Assembly: GCA_028282465.1 (NCBI GenBank)
Contig: JANQHX010000103.1
Location: forward strand, 1-41,403
Length of the DNA stretch: 41,403 bases
Direction: 5' to 3'
Origin: Gynuella sp.
GTDB taxonomy: Bacteria > Pseudomonadota > Gammaproteobacteria > Pseudomonadales > Natronospirillaceae
Part shown: in pieces, positions 8,062 through 16,743 of the stretch
Position numbering within the stretch: the stretch's first letter is position 1
How the letters are laid out: each line of letters starts with the position of its first letter
The notes under the pieces: model-generated
Told to the model about the DNA's origin: nothing
The model's database searches: none
The model's input: the letters and a program-made list of their open reading frames with translations, nothing else
Program-made: the position numbers and the translations under genes

Positions 8062-9666
8062 ATGAACTCACCCATTTCCATCAGAAAACTAGTTCTGTTG
8101 ACTCTCGCAATTGCGTTTTCACTGGTACTCGTGACGACATTAATAATTGTTCATCAATCACAGCGGGCGCAGCTAGAGAAAAATGCAGTCCAACAAGTAA
8201 CGACATTAACAAAATCATACTTCGATTCCCTCAATACCATGATGATAACTGGATCAATTTCTCAACGGGAAATACTCAGGAACAAAACCATTGTTGGAGA
8301 TGTAACAAACATTAGAACTGTTAGATCAGCACAATTGAATGCAATATTCGGCCAAGGCCTAGAGTCGGAACAAGCACAGGATGAGCTGGATCGTCTTGGA
8401 TTGTCAGGACAAAAGGCAACCATTATTCGAGATGTTTCAGGAGTGCGCACGCTGACCATGGTAACTCCTGTTCTGGCTGAAAGTGATTACCAAGGTACTA
8501 ACTGCATTACCTGCCATCAAGCAAAGGAAGGAGATGTACTAGGCGCAATACGAGTCGACTACTCTTTAGAAGCGGCTGATCAAGCGCTTACTGAAAGTTT
8601 AATGATTACATCAGCTACTCAAACAGCTCTGTTTATTGTTGCCTTTGTAGCCTGCGTGTTGGTGGTTAACTTACTCATCGTGAAGCGTCTTAAGAGAATG
8701 CAAAATGTAATGACTGCTGTTGCTCACCATTCTGATTTAACCCTAGCCATCAACGAAACGAGATTTGACGAAATTGGGCAAGTGAGTTTTGCATTTGATA
8801 TTATGATTGGAAAATTCCGAAGCAGCCTCAACTCGGTGAGGGATGACAGCAACCAATTAAATTTATCAGCAGAAAAGATTAGTAGCTCTGCCCTTACTAC
8901 CCAGCAAGCCATCCAATATCAAACCGAGCATACCGAACAAATTGCGACAGCCATAACTCAGCTTGCCTCTTCATCGAATCAAGTAAAGCAACATGCAATT
9001 GAAGCAAATAACTCAAGCAGCCAAGCTAATGAATTGGTCAATGCCGGGGAAAGCAATTTAAGTATCGCTAAGAACGGCACACAAACCTTAAATTCCGAAG
9101 TTCAACAGGGAGCGCAACAAATTAAGCTGCTTAGCCAACAAACCGAGAACGTCAGCTCGGTTCTAGAAGTAATTGAAAGCATTGCCGAGCAAACTAATCT
9201 ATTGGCTTTGAATGCTGCGATCGAAGCCGCAAGGGCAGGAGAGCAAGGCAGAGGCTTTGCAGTCGTTGCCGATGAAGTGAGGCAGTTAGCATCAAGAACA
9301 CAAGACTCCACGAAGGAGATTAAAAATACCATCTCTCAATTACAACTTCAGGCCAGCAGTTGCGTTTCTGTGATGAATACAGCTTCAGATAATGCTCAAC
9401 AACAGGTAGGAATTATGCAAAATGTATCTGAGCAGCTACAGGAAATTCTTAAAGCTGTTCAACATATACAGAACCTGAACTCGCAAATGGAGTCAGCGGC
9501 AAACGAGCAAAATCAGGTAGCTGAAGATATCAACGAAAGAATAGTTGACATCACAAGCTCAGCTGAACAAAACGCGTTATCGGCTCAAGATTCATCTGAT
9601 ATTGCGCAACAGCTGCTGAGCCTCTCCAAAGCCTTAGATAAAGCGGTCAATCAATTTAGACTCTAG
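8062..9666 (+). CDS. Methyl-accepting chemotaxis protein with periplasmic haem c motif
   Basis: A 534-residue transmembrane chemoreceptor. A first membrane helix (about 10-30) leads to a periplasmic domain (about 31-185), a second helix (about 188-207), a HAMP region (about 208-265) and the cytoplasmic coiled-coil signalling domain, whose conserved tip reads [20 protein letters not shown], then [19 protein letters not shown]. The periplasmic part contains a single CxxCH motif (C148, C151, H152; DNA 8503-8517), the covalent haem c attachment site, inside a PAS/Cache-like region ending GAIRVDYS. Receptors of this type are known from haem-rich bacteria and are thought to sense redox state or small gases. 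The ribosome binding site is weak, but the start gives a proper first helix. There are no che genes in the window. Redox or gas taxis is inference. Confidence 0.88.
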   Translation: MNSPISIRKLVLLTLAIAFSLVLVTTLIIVHQSQRAQLEKNAVQQVTTLTKSYFDSLNTMMITGSISQREILRNKTIVGDVTNIRTVRSAQLNAIFGQGLESEQAQDELDRLGLSGQKATIIRDVSGVRTLTMVTPVLAESDYQGTNCITCHQAKEGDVLGAIRVDYSLEAADQALTESLMITSATQTALFIVAFVACVLVVNLLIVKRLKRMQNVMTAVAHHSDLTLAINETRFDEIGQVSFAFDIMIGKFRSSLNSVRDDSNQLNLSAEKISSSALTTQQAIQYQTEHTEQIATAITQLASSSNQVKQHAIEANNSSSQANELVNAGESNLSIAKNGTQTLNSEVQQGAQQIKLLSQQTENVSSVLEVIESIAEQTNLLALNAAIEAARAGEQGRGFAVVADEVRQLASRTQDSTKEIKNTISQLQLQASSCVSVMNTASDNAQQQVGIMQNVSEQLQEILKAVQHIQNLNSQMESAANEQNQVAEDINERIVDITSSAEQNALSAQDSSDIAQQLLSLSKALDKAVNQFRL

Positions 9667-9777
9667 TATTTTTAGCTCTGAACTCAGAGCCACTAAACAC
9701 GCGAGGGCGGTCAGGAATAATACGATTCTGGCTAACAGCATATAAATCACACTCAGGGTTAGTATGTTAGAAGCGTT

Positions 9778-9800
9778 TAAAAAGCTGGCAATATGCCAGC
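9778..9800 (-). terminator. Rho-independent terminator of the minus-strand secreted-protein gene
   Basis: On the minus strand GCTGGC (9800-9795), loop ATATT, GCCAGC (9789-9784) is followed by TTTTTAAA. It lies about 40 bases past the stop of the gene at 9843-10799. Confidence 0.85.
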
Positions 9801-9842
9801 AGAGAAAAGGGGATGCTGCGTTACTGATTTATGCTTAAGCGG

Positions 9843-10799
9843 CTAGCAAAGGGTGTTGTTCCCATAGATGAGAGGGAAACCATTATCATCTAAATAGCGA
9901 ATCCAGCCGACAAATCCTTGCGGGGAGGACAGTGAAAAACAACGCCCGTCTGAATCAGGTGTATCCATCAATACAACGAATGCGTAGTTACCTTCTGTTT
10001 TCAATATATAAAGATACTTATTTCGCGTGATAATGGGGTCTTCTGTGTTTTGATCGTATTGGATGTGGTGGTTCTCAATTTCATTGCCAGACACTTTGAC
10101 TAAGGGTTGGTCGATAATAGATACCAATCCCATATAACCGCTTGGGTTAACAGCCAGCTCATCTTCTTGGTAATGCTCCTCCCAAGGTACGACTTCAAGA
10201 TCAAACTTAACCCATTGATCGGGCCCGATTTTCAACCACTCACCATCTATTTCATGAACGATTCGCTCATCACTGTATTTGGTTGATGACGGAGAAACTA
10301 ATGCCAAATCACGCATAGTGCCAATGACATTTTTGCGGGAATCATCGAATACGTGAATCACTGGAGGCGCTTTACCATCTGGTGTATCCAACTCATTCGG
10401 TAAATATACATATCCAATGCCCATGTTGTACCAAGGTGTGAATTCCACACCCTCTTGCGACTTCACGAAACCACTTTCGAATTGAAAAAAACCATCTTGC
10501 TTGGCATAAACCGCGTATGAAGGCCATTTCCAGTGAATACCTTGCCAAGTGGGCATATGGTCCTCATTTAGCCTTCCTGATGGCTCTTTAGCAGTGATGA
10601 CGTCAAAGTACTCTATGTCTTCATGAGTTGAGATAAACCCAATAGGCAAGCCCGTTATTACATGTCCATCCAGCGTAATACTGAACGCGCTATTCTTAAT
10701 AGTATCAATGTTTGATTGATGATTTTCTCCGTATGCATTTTTCGTTAAAAACAGCGCACTCAATATTAATGCAACAAGGTTTATATTTTTTATTTTCAT
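9843..10799 (-). CDS. Secreted hypothetical protein, possible SH3-like repeats
   Basis: An exported protein of 318 residues with a signal peptide (MKIKNINLVALILSALFLTKNAYG, cleavage probably after G24). The family is not recognised. The mature part has short beta-rich modules such as GEWLKIGPDQWVKFDLEVV and GFVGWIRYLDDNGFPLIYGN that recall bacterial SH3-like domains. Two Cys residues near the C-terminus could form a disulfide. ATG 10799 is chosen over an ATG 39 bases upstream because GGAGG (10804-10809 region) precedes it and it begins the signal peptide. It has its own terminator (9778-9800) and is separated from the upstream gene by two terminator hairpins, so it is probably monocistronic. 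A cell-wall or envelope role is only a guess. Confidence 0.7.
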   Translation of the reverse strand: MKIKNINLVALILSALFLTKNAYGENHQSNIDTIKNSAFSITLDGHVITGLPIGFISTHEDIEYFDVITAKEPSGRLNEDHMPTWQGIHWKWPSYAVYAKQDGFFQFESGFVKSQEGVEFTPWYNMGIGYVYLPNELDTPDGKAPPVIHVFDDSRKNVIGTMRDLALVSPSSTKYSDERIVHEIDGEWLKIGPDQWVKFDLEVVPWEEHYQEDELAVNPSGYMGLVSIIDQPLVKVSGNEIENHHIQYDQNTEDPIITRNKYLYILKTEGNYAFVVLMDTPDSDGRCFSLSSPQGFVGWIRYLDDNGFPLIYGNNTLC

Positions 10800-10882
10800 G
10801 ACACTCCTCCAATCAACATACACACCTATAACATTCAATCATCATGATGGGTCTTATAAATAAATAGTATTGCCAATATAAA

Positions 10883-10905
10883 AAGTCGTCTCATTTAGAC
10901 GACTT
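10883..10905 (-). terminator. Second terminator hairpin downstream of the di-haem protein gene
   Basis: AAGTCGTCT (10883-10891) and AGACGACTT (10897-10905) form a perfect 9-bp stem with a 5-base loop. On the minus strand the stem runs into TTTTTATA. It backs up the hairpin at 10925-10942. Confidence 0.65.
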
Positions 10906-10924
10906 AAAAAATATGAACACAAAG

Positions 10925-10942
10925 AAGGGGCCGAAGCCCCTT
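10925..10942 (-). terminator. Rho-independent terminator of the di-haem protein gene
   Basis: AAGGGGC and GCCCCTT (10925-10931 / 10936-10942) form a 7-bp stem. On the minus strand the loop is TTCG, a stable tetraloop, followed by CTTT. It lies about 40 bases after the stop at 10983. Confidence 0.8.
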
Positions 10943-10982
10943 TTAACTTGATATTTTAACAGTGATTTTCACTGACTATCTT

Positions 10983-13619
10983 TTAGATATCCCTCAACAA
11001 CTGTATTAAATCTGCTTTGCGCTCTTCAGAAGCATTAATGTATTCACCACTGGAGAACGAACCTTCACCACCATGCTTGCGAATAGCGCAATCAAACGCC
11101 TCAGCCCCGATACAAGTACCGTCAGACCAGATCATGAAGTCGTTATCGTCACGGTTGTTCATCAAGTCCGCCTGAGCTGTGTTGTTAGCCATATTCACCG
11201 CAGAAGCAGGAGCCACACCCTCATGGTCTTTAGCAACAGAACGAACCGCACCTGCCAAACCGATACCCCAAAGTGGAGTCGTTCTAATTTCACCCTGACC
11301 TAGGTCGTGCAGTAGTAGGTCGGTAAACGGACGAATGGTTTGGTTGCGTAGTTCTACTAACGGGTGAGCACCTGTTTGGGCTTCAGTTTTGTGACAATCA
11401 GCGCAGCCAAAGTCATTAAACTCATCCCAACCCTCGTGCTGAAGTAGATCTGGAGTACGGGCAGCCGGCACTGCTAGCAACTGCATGTAACGTACTAACT
11501 GTGTAAGATGCTCATTTGAAATATCGGCCGAAGTAACAGACATTTCGCCTTCTAACGCCGCCAATACCTGAGCTTCAACACTGTGCTGAGTAGCACTATA
11601 GCCAAAGCGACCTACATAACCACCGTTAACTATATTCATACGACCTGAAATGCCATCATTGTCTGCATCATCTGGATCGGCCCATGAAGCGATGAGCTCT
11701 TCAGGAATAGCTTCCAATAGGCCCATACCAATGATTCGTGGTGTTTGCTTATCGGCAGCGGTTTGCAAGTGAGTGCCATTGCCATCATCTAGGTGGCAGT
11801 CTGAACAACGGTCATCAAAGTTTGATAGATCTTTTGCTAACTCTGGCATACCTGGATTAAAACCATTTGAAGAGTTTGATGGATCCCAGTGGCTACCGTC
11901 TACGAAACTGGTACGGAAAATACGACGACCCACTAAGAAGTCTTCAATATTTTCAGGCTGCATATTTGGCGTTAACTGCATGTATGAGCGTGGGCGCTCG
12001 TTGTAACCCAGAGGATGGTAAGTTGTGTAACCACCCAGTAGAGAGTTCTCGCTATTCACGTACACACCAACGTTAGGGTCACGGTTAAAGCCTACGAAGC
12101 CGCCTTGACCAACACGGTAACGCCAGATTTGACCATAATAGTTCGCTTCGTCTGTTTCACCGGCGTCCACAATTGCCTGCCAACGAATAGTTACTTCACA
12201 TTCAAGCAAGTCACCGACAGCAAACGGACGTTGCTCATCTGGATCAGTTTCATAGTTGTAGCCTGGCTGATCATCCATATCCATTTTGTTCACTGTGAAA
12301 GTGTACTGGTATTGGTTATTACCTAATTCTACTGGTGGTGGTGACTCGTAATAGCCTGTTTCGTTACCAAAGTCTTTGCCACACTTAACATACGGAATAT
12401 TAGAACCGGCATTAGAAGAGTTAGCGGCATGTGCACCTAACATATCGAGAGTAAATACGATTCGAGACTCTCCGTGAGCAACATAGTCATCAATAGTGAT
12501 GTTGTAGATACGATCCTGCCAGTATTCAAAATGAAAGTTAAAGTGATTCGGGTTGGCTGGATTGTTGTTTGGATCCATACCATCAATGCCTGATGGCTCA
12601 TGACGGCGGTGACCACGACCAGCAAAGGTGGTTACGATTTTATCGCCTACATCTTGGAAGACTGTGTATTCATCAGATTCACCATCAAACAGAATTAGGC
12701 TGTAATCGGCAGGTGCACCTGGCTGAACACCAGATTCGGTATTGTTACTAGTACCAGTGTCTGACTCTGTATCAGTGTCGGTATTGGTTGAAGTACTAGT
12801 CTCAGTTTCTGTCTCTGTGCTGGTATCAGTTTCTGTCTCTGTTTCAGCGTCTGAACCGGTATCGTCTTCAGGCTCAACCTCCGTTGACTCCTCCCCAGAG
12901 GCAGATTCTCCAAACGTCCAAGTCAATTCATCTAAAATTTGTGGATCATTATCAATTTGCGTCTTTATTAAATAAGCCTGACCAACAACCAAGTTATCTG
13001 CAGAGCGCTCCCAACGACCATTCGTTAAAGTCGCCTCGCGACAGTCGCTTTCCAAACACAAGTACGCAAAATCACCACGGAAACCTTCATCAACTCGGAA
13101 GATGATGCCTGAAGTGGCTGAGGCTTGTTCGATACCAAAGTCAACAGATCCTGAGGCGGTACCAGAACCGGAAGAAGCGGTTTCAGTAGTCGTGTCTGTC
13201 TCGGTATCAGTCTGTGAGCTAGTTGCTGCATCTGTAGCAGTATCTGTTTGAGTAGAACCTGAAGAACTGCTAGTGGAGGAGAAGGTCATGGTACCCGTTG
13301 TAATGAATTGACCGGTTGAATCATCTTGCACTTTAAACTCAACCGCGTAGGCCGTGTCTAATGTCAGGTTGCTCAGGGTATATTCATAACGACCATTATT
13401 GTTAACAGCCGCATAACAGGTTTGATCAACGCAAAGGTAGCTCCAGCTGCCTGTCCAAGCCTGATCCTCAGTGTGGAATAACACACCAGTCGTATCATCA
13501 ACGTATTCAAATCCAAAGTCTGCAGATGCAGATTGGACGTAGCCGGTTATCAATAGAGCAACCGCGATGAGGCGGGCTCTTCTGCTCAGGAAGTAAAAAT
13601 TGCGGTGTCCAGTAGCCAT
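10983..13619 (-). CDS. Large exported di-haem protein: duplicated N-terminal domain, TETDT linkers, C-terminal DUF1111 (COG3488) domain
   Basis: An 878-residue exported protein. The signal peptide covers about 1-33. Two related beta modules of about 80 residues follow (from about 34 and about 161), each with DFG(F/I)E near its start and a paired-Cys segment (SYLCVDQTCYAA; AYLCLESDCREA). Each is followed by a Ser/Thr/Glu/Asp linker with repeated TETDT units. A middle beta region (about 310-560) leads into a C-terminal di-haem domain with two CxxCH motifs, C605/C608/H609 (CSDCH) and C739/C742/H743 (CADCH), in DUF1111-like surroundings (RIIGMGLLEAIP, GRFGYSATQHSVEAQ, FTDLLLHDLG, TTPLWGIGLA). DUF1111 proteins are related to MauG-type and cytochrome c peroxidases. 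ATG 13619 with GGAGG five bases ahead is preferred to the upstream ATG at 13652. The substrate is unknown. Confidence 0.82.
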   Translation of the reverse strand: MATGHRNFYFLSRRARLIAVALLITGYVQSASADFGFEYVDDTTGVLFHTEDQAWTGSWSYLCVDQTCYAAVNNNGRYEYTLSNLTLDTAYAVEFKVQDDSTGQFITTGTMTFSSTSSSSGSTQTDTATDAATSSQTDTETDTTTETASSGSGTASGSVDFGIEQASATSGIIFRVDEGFRGDFAYLCLESDCREATLTNGRWERSADNLVVGQAYLIKTQIDNDPQILDELTWTFGESASGEESTEVEPEDDTGSDAETETETDTSTETETETSTSTNTDTDTESDTGTSNNTESGVQPGAPADYSLILFDGESDEYTVFQDVGDKIVTTFAGRGHRRHEPSGIDGMDPNNNPANPNHFNFHFEYWQDRIYNITIDDYVAHGESRIVFTLDMLGAHAANSSNAGSNIPYVKCGKDFGNETGYYESPPPVELGNNQYQYTFTVNKMDMDDQPGYNYETDPDEQRPFAVGDLLECEVTIRWQAIVDAGETDEANYYGQIWRYRVGQGGFVGFNRDPNVGVYVNSENSLLGGYTTYHPLGYNERPRSYMQLTPNMQPENIEDFLVGRRIFRTSFVDGSHWDPSNSSNGFNPGMPELAKDLSNFDDRCSDCHLDDGNGTHLQTAADKQTPRIIGMGLLEAIPEELIASWADPDDADNDGISGRMNIVNGGYVGRFGYSATQHSVEAQVLAALEGEMSVTSADISNEHLTQLVRYMQLLAVPAARTPDLLQHEGWDEFNDFGCADCHKTEAQTGAHPLVELRNQTIRPFTDLLLHDLGQGEIRTTPLWGIGLAGAVRSVAKDHEGVAPASAVNMANNTAQADLMNNRDDNDFMIWSDGTCIGAEAFDCAIRKHGGEGSFSSGEYINASEERKADLIQLLRDI
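12757..12864. repeat. Low-complexity coding repeat for the Thr/Glu/Asp/Ser linker
   Basis: Repeated variants of GTCTCTGT / GTATCAGT hexa- to dodecamers encode TETETDT-type repeats on the minus strand. A shorter similar tract is at about 13180-13260. Such tracts can slip and change length between strains. Confidence 0.6.
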
Positions 13620-14096
13620 GATTCCTCCGAATTTTGGGATGGACAGCAGCAAGAAGGTTTAAATCAACCCATTTCGGGATGATTTAGTTAACCTTTTGCT
13701 AGCTTATTGTAATTTTGCTCTTGCAATGCTTGTGACGAAATCGACATAAGTCTTGAGGAGTAATCTACATAGCAATGAGATTTTGAGCTTTGATAGTCCG
13801 GTTCAGGATTGTAATTGACTGTAATTTAAACAGTTTTGCGGGATTTTTAGGGGTTCTGATTACAGATTAATATGATTTTGATCACTAAATATACCGATTA
13901 AGGCCAATGTGAAGCCATCTGAACAAAAACTCAACTGGTGAAAACCTCGTTAGTTTATGCCCAAAGTCTCTCTTTCTACCGATAACCATCTTTAACCTGT
14001 GTTCTGTCAAGATTATAAAAACACAATATCTATATCAAAATATTTTGATATAGATATTGTGATCCCAAGATACCGCTGGTAAAGTGCGCCACCAAT
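13620..14096. other. Intergenic region upstream of the divergent di-haem and SAM-cycle genes
   Basis: About 475 bases with no supported gene. The left part must hold the promoter of the minus-strand di-haem gene. The right part holds the 40-bp palindrome described separately, preceded by an AT-rich stretch (TTATAA at about 14013) that could be a -10 box. No RNA gene was recognised. Confidence 0.6.
14022..14061. promoter_or_regulatory. Perfect 40-bp palindrome, probable operator of the SAM/SAH-cycle regulator
   Basis: Bases 14022-14041 (CACAATATCTATATCAAAAT) are the exact reverse complement of 14042-14061, with no central spacer and no mismatch. The palindrome ends 35 bases before the ATG of the ArsR-type regulator that leads metK-ahcY-metF. 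ArsR-family proteins bind AT-rich inverted repeats over promoters. The palindrome also contains inner units such as ATATC/GATAT repeated on each side, so it could take two dimers. It has no T-run beyond the stem and is not a normal terminator. Confidence 0.7.
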
Positions 14097-15059
14097 ATGA
14101 ATCAAAAATCCGCGAAATCATCCGAAGATTTGGCTGCTCAACTCAAGGCAGCGGCAGACCCTTTGCGGCTGCAAATTTTGCGGGTACTCAGAGACAACGC
14201 TTATGGTGTATTAGAGCTAAGCGATATTTTTGATCTTCGCCAATCAGGTATGAGCCACCATCTTAAACTGTTGGCGCAAAATGAGTGGCTAGACAAGCGC
14301 AGAGAAGGTAACTCGATTTTTTACCGCCGAGGCTTGGCACCACTGAATAGCTTACAAGCTAAAGTTTTTGAATTGGCAGACAGACTGGAGCTTAACGAAA
14401 AACTTCAGTCTGGTTTGGATAAAGTGCAACAAGAACGTATCAGTGCATCCACCGAGTTTTTTAACAAACACTCAACGCACTTTAAAGAACAACAGGATTT
14501 AATAGCCGAATTTGATGCTTATGGTGAAACCGCTAATGCGTTGTTAAAGAACAATTTACCTAAGCAGCAAAAGATGGCACTTGAAGTAGGGCCCGGTGCT
14601 GGAGAGTTTCTAGCAAATTTGAGCCAGAATTTTGATCAGGTTTGTGCTGTAGACATTTCTGCAGACATGCTTGAGCAAGCCAAGAGCTTTTGCTCTACCC
14701 AAGATTTAAAAAACGTAAGCTTGAAGGTTGGCACCATAGCTGAGTCCGGTCTAAACGAAGAAACCGTCTCAGCTATCACCTACAACATGGTACTGCATCA
14801 TGTCCCGACACCAGCGGATGAGTTCAGTGCGAGCGCAAAGTTACTTCAGCCTGGTGGCAGACTGTTGATCACTGATCTGTGCCAACATGATCAAACCTGG
14901 GCCAGAGAGAATTGCGGCGACCTTTGGCTAGGATTTGAAGAAACCGAATTAAGGAGCTGGGCAATACAAGCCGGGCTTAAGCCTCTGCAAACCGCATATG
15001 TGGGTTTGCGTAATGGATTCCAGATTCAGTGCCAGCTGTTCGGCAAAGAGTCGGTTTAA
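14097..15059 (+). CDS. ArsR-family regulator fused to a SAM-dependent methyltransferase domain (SahR-like)
   Basis: A 320-residue fusion. Residues about 8-95 are an ArsR winged helix (AADPLRLQILRVLRDNAYGV, then LELSDIFDLRQSGMSHHLKL and a wing RREGNSIFYRR), without the metal-binding ELCVCDL signature of arsenic or zinc sensors. After a helical linker, residues about 150-270 form a class I methyltransferase fold with the SAM motif LEVGPGAGEF, acidic VDIS, and NMVLHH, GGRLLITDL. The gene leads metK, ahcY and metF on the same strand, 33 bases before metK. ArsR-type SahR regulators of SAH recycling genes are known in Proteobacteria, and this context matches. The methyltransferase fold probably serves to sense SAM or SAH; catalysis is not excluded. 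The 40-bp palindrome upstream suggests autoregulation. Confidence 0.85.
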   Translation: MNQKSAKSSEDLAAQLKAAADPLRLQILRVLRDNAYGVLELSDIFDLRQSGMSHHLKLLAQNEWLDKRREGNSIFYRRGLAPLNSLQAKVFELADRLELNEKLQSGLDKVQQERISASTEFFNKHSTHFKEQQDLIAEFDAYGETANALLKNNLPKQQKMALEVGPGAGEFLANLSQNFDQVCAVDISADMLEQAKSFCSTQDLKNVSLKVGTIAESGLNEETVSAITYNMVLHHVPTPADEFSASAKLLQPGGRLLITDLCQHDQTWARENCGDLWLGFEETELRSWAIQAGLKPLQTAYVGLRNGFQIQCQLFGKESV

Positions 15060-15092
15060 TTAAATTAATAACTCATCAAAGGGATATCACCC

Positions 15093-16253
15093 ATGAGCGA
15101 ATACAGCACCTTTACTTCCGAATCAGTATCCGAGGGTCATCCGGATAAAATGGCGGATCAAATTTCTGATGCCGTATTGGATGCCATCATCAAAGAAGAT
15201 CCTCACAGCCGAGTTGCTGTCGAAACTCTGGTTAAAACAGGAATGGCTGTTATTGCTGGGGAAGTACGCACCAGCACCTATGTTGATCTTGAAGACATCG
15301 TACGTGATGTAATTCTGGACATTGGTTACAACAGCTCTGATGTCGGCTTTGATGGGGCAAGCTGTGCAGTGTTGAATGCCATTGGTAAGCAATCTTCAGA
15401 TATCGCCATGGGGGTTGATGAAGGTGAGAAGAAGGAACTCGGCGCGGGTGACCAAGGATTAATGTTTGGTTATGCCACCAATGAAACACCAGTACTGATG
15501 CCAGCAGCCATTTATTATTCTCACCGCTTAGTAGAGCGTCAGGCGCAGTTGCGTAAAAGTGGTCAATTGGGTTGGTTGCGCCCAGATGCAAAATCTCAGG
15601 TCACTCTGCGTTATGAAAATGGTAAACCTGTAGCGGTAGATGCAGTGGTTCTTTCTACTCAACACGATGAAAATATTTCTCTGGGCGCTCTGCGTGAAGC
15701 GGTTCTGGAAGAAATTATCAAACCAGTTCTACCTTCAGAGTGGTTGCACTCAGACACACTTTATCACCTGAACCCAACGGGTAACTTCGTAATCGGTGGC
15801 CCTGTCGGTGACTGTGGACTGACCGGTCGTAAGATCATCGTTGATACTTATGGAGGAGCCGCTCGCCATGGTGGCGGTGCATTCTCTGGTAAGGATCCAT
15901 CAAAGGTTGACCGTTCAGCAGCATACGCTGGACGTTACGTCGCTAAAAATATCGTTGCTGCGGGCTTAGCTGATAAGTGTGAAATCCAGGTTTCCTATGC
16001 CATCGGTGTTGCTGAACCCACATCTATTTCAATCAACACGTTTGGCACTAACAAAATTGACGAAATTAAAATTGCTGAGTTAGTTCGTGAAAATTTCGAT
16101 CTACGTCCAGGTGGCATTATTGAAATGTTAGATCTGCGTCGTCCAATTTATCGGGCTACTGCAGCTTATGGTCACTTCGGCCGAGAAGACCAGGGATTTA
16201 CCTGGGAGCTAACTGATAAAGCCGATGCACTGAAAAAAGCCGCGGGCTTATAA
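15093..16253 (+). CDS. metK: S-adenosylmethionine synthetase
   Basis: Cytosolic enzyme making S-adenosylmethionine from methionine and ATP, releasing phosphate and pyrophosphate. Its 386 residues match the bacterial family length. Signatures: SEGHPDK at 13-19 with the ATP/phosphate His16, [12 protein letters not shown] in the central domain, and [20 protein letters not shown], the phosphate-binding loop. The C-terminal [16 protein letters not shown] is typical. ATG 15093 is preceded by AAAGGGA and follows the regulator by 33 bases. It is the first enzyme gene of the methyl-cycle cluster. There is no terminator before the S23-type cassette downstream, so reading on into ahcY is possible. Confidence 0.97.
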   Translation: MSEYSTFTSESVSEGHPDKMADQISDAVLDAIIKEDPHSRVAVETLVKTGMAVIAGEVRTSTYVDLEDIVRDVILDIGYNSSDVGFDGASCAVLNAIGKQSSDIAMGVDEGEKKELGAGDQGLMFGYATNETPVLMPAAIYYSHRLVERQAQLRKSGQLGWLRPDAKSQVTLRYENGKPVAVDAVVLSTQHDENISLGALREAVLEEIIKPVLPSEWLHSDTLYHLNPTGNFVIGGPVGDCGLTGRKIIVDTYGGAARHGGGAFSGKDPSKVDRSAAYAGRYVAKNIVAAGLADKCEIQVSYAIGVAEPTSISINTFGTNKIDEIKIAELVRENFDLRPGGIIEMLDLRRPIYRATAAYGHFGREDQGFTWELTDKADALKKAAGL

Positions 16254-16254
16254 A

Positions 16255-16285
16255 GCTTGAAGCCGGATGCTTGAAGCTTGAAGCC
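16255..16285. repeat. GCTTGAAGC repeats, left flank of the S23-type cassette
   Basis: Three copies of GCTTGAAGC (16255-16263, 16269-16277, 16276-16284), the last two sharing two bases, begin one base after the metK stop. TGAAGCTTGA (16272-16281) reappears inverted in the right flank. Confidence 0.65.
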
Positions 16286-16309
16286 AGCAACTAGCACAAA
16301 GAAAATAAT

Positions 16310-16675
16310 ATGATTAAACGACACACCCAAATGAGAGTCTGGCAATCAGCGATGACATTGGCTGAGGAGATTTATAAATTTTCAGCTACGCTTCCAGACT
16401 CAGAAAAGTTTGGTTTGCAGTCTCAAATGCAAAGGTGTGTTGTCAGTATTCCTTCTAACATTACTGAAGGTGCCGCTCGTCATAGTGATAGAGAATTTTT
16501 GAGATTCTTAAACATAGCAAAAGGCTCACTAGCAGAACTGGAAACTCAGATGCTGCTTTGTCAAAGGCTGTTCAATCTGAATTGGGATTTCGATAAATCC
16601 TTTAATTTAATCGAACAGGTTTTTGCTCAAAACGAATCTCTAAGAACAACCGTTTTAAAAAGTATTGAACACTAA
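16310..16675 (+). CDS. Four-helix-bundle protein of the S23/IVP family (TIGR02436-like)
   Basis: A 121-residue all-helical protein. Hallmarks are [40 protein letters not shown], then [20 protein letters not shown] and [18 protein letters not shown], the conserved order of the four-helix-bundle family first seen inside 23S rRNA intervening sequences. Here it is not in an rRNA gene but between metK and ahcY. Family members form pentamers and may bind nucleic acid; their biological role is unknown. ATG 16310 has no strong Shine-Dalgarno (an AAAGAAAATAAT tract precedes it). The gene sits between inverted GCTTGAAGC-type repeats (16255-16285 and 16705-16734), so the whole looks like a roughly 480-bp insertion. 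It is not a methyl-cycle enzyme. Confidence 0.88.
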   Translation: MIKRHTQMRVWQSAMTLAEEIYKFSATLPDSEKFGLQSQMQRCVVSIPSNITEGAARHSDREFLRFLNIAKGSLAELETQMLLCQRLFNLNWDFDKSFNLIEQVFAQNESLRTTVLKSIEH

Positions 16676-16704
16676 TTCAATTAATTTCGGGGTCTGAAGT
16701 AAAA

Positions 16705-16734
16705 GCTTCCAGCGTCAAGCTTCAGGCCTCAAGC
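16705..16734. repeat. Inverted GCTTGA-type repeats, right flank of the S23-type cassette
   Basis: On the minus strand this region reads GCTTGAGGCCTGAAGCTTGA followed by CGCTGGAAGCTT. TCAAGCTTCA at 16715-16724 is the exact reverse complement of 16272-16281 in the left flank. The tract ends right where the ahcY ribosome binding site (GAGGAA) begins. Confidence 0.6.
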
Positions 16735-16743
16735 GAGGAAAAA

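Noticed and set aside
9675-9690. Hairpin GCTCTG-AACT-CAGAGC after the chemoreceptor
   Set aside because: Short stem with no T-run on either strand; not enough for a terminator call.
12742-12975. Plus-strand frame rich in Val and Ser opposite the TETDT linker
   Set aside because: It is the antisense reading of the low-complexity linker of the di-haem protein.
16310-16675. S23-type gene as an rRNA intervening sequence
   Set aside because: No 23S rRNA sequence surrounds it; the neighbours are metK and ahcY.
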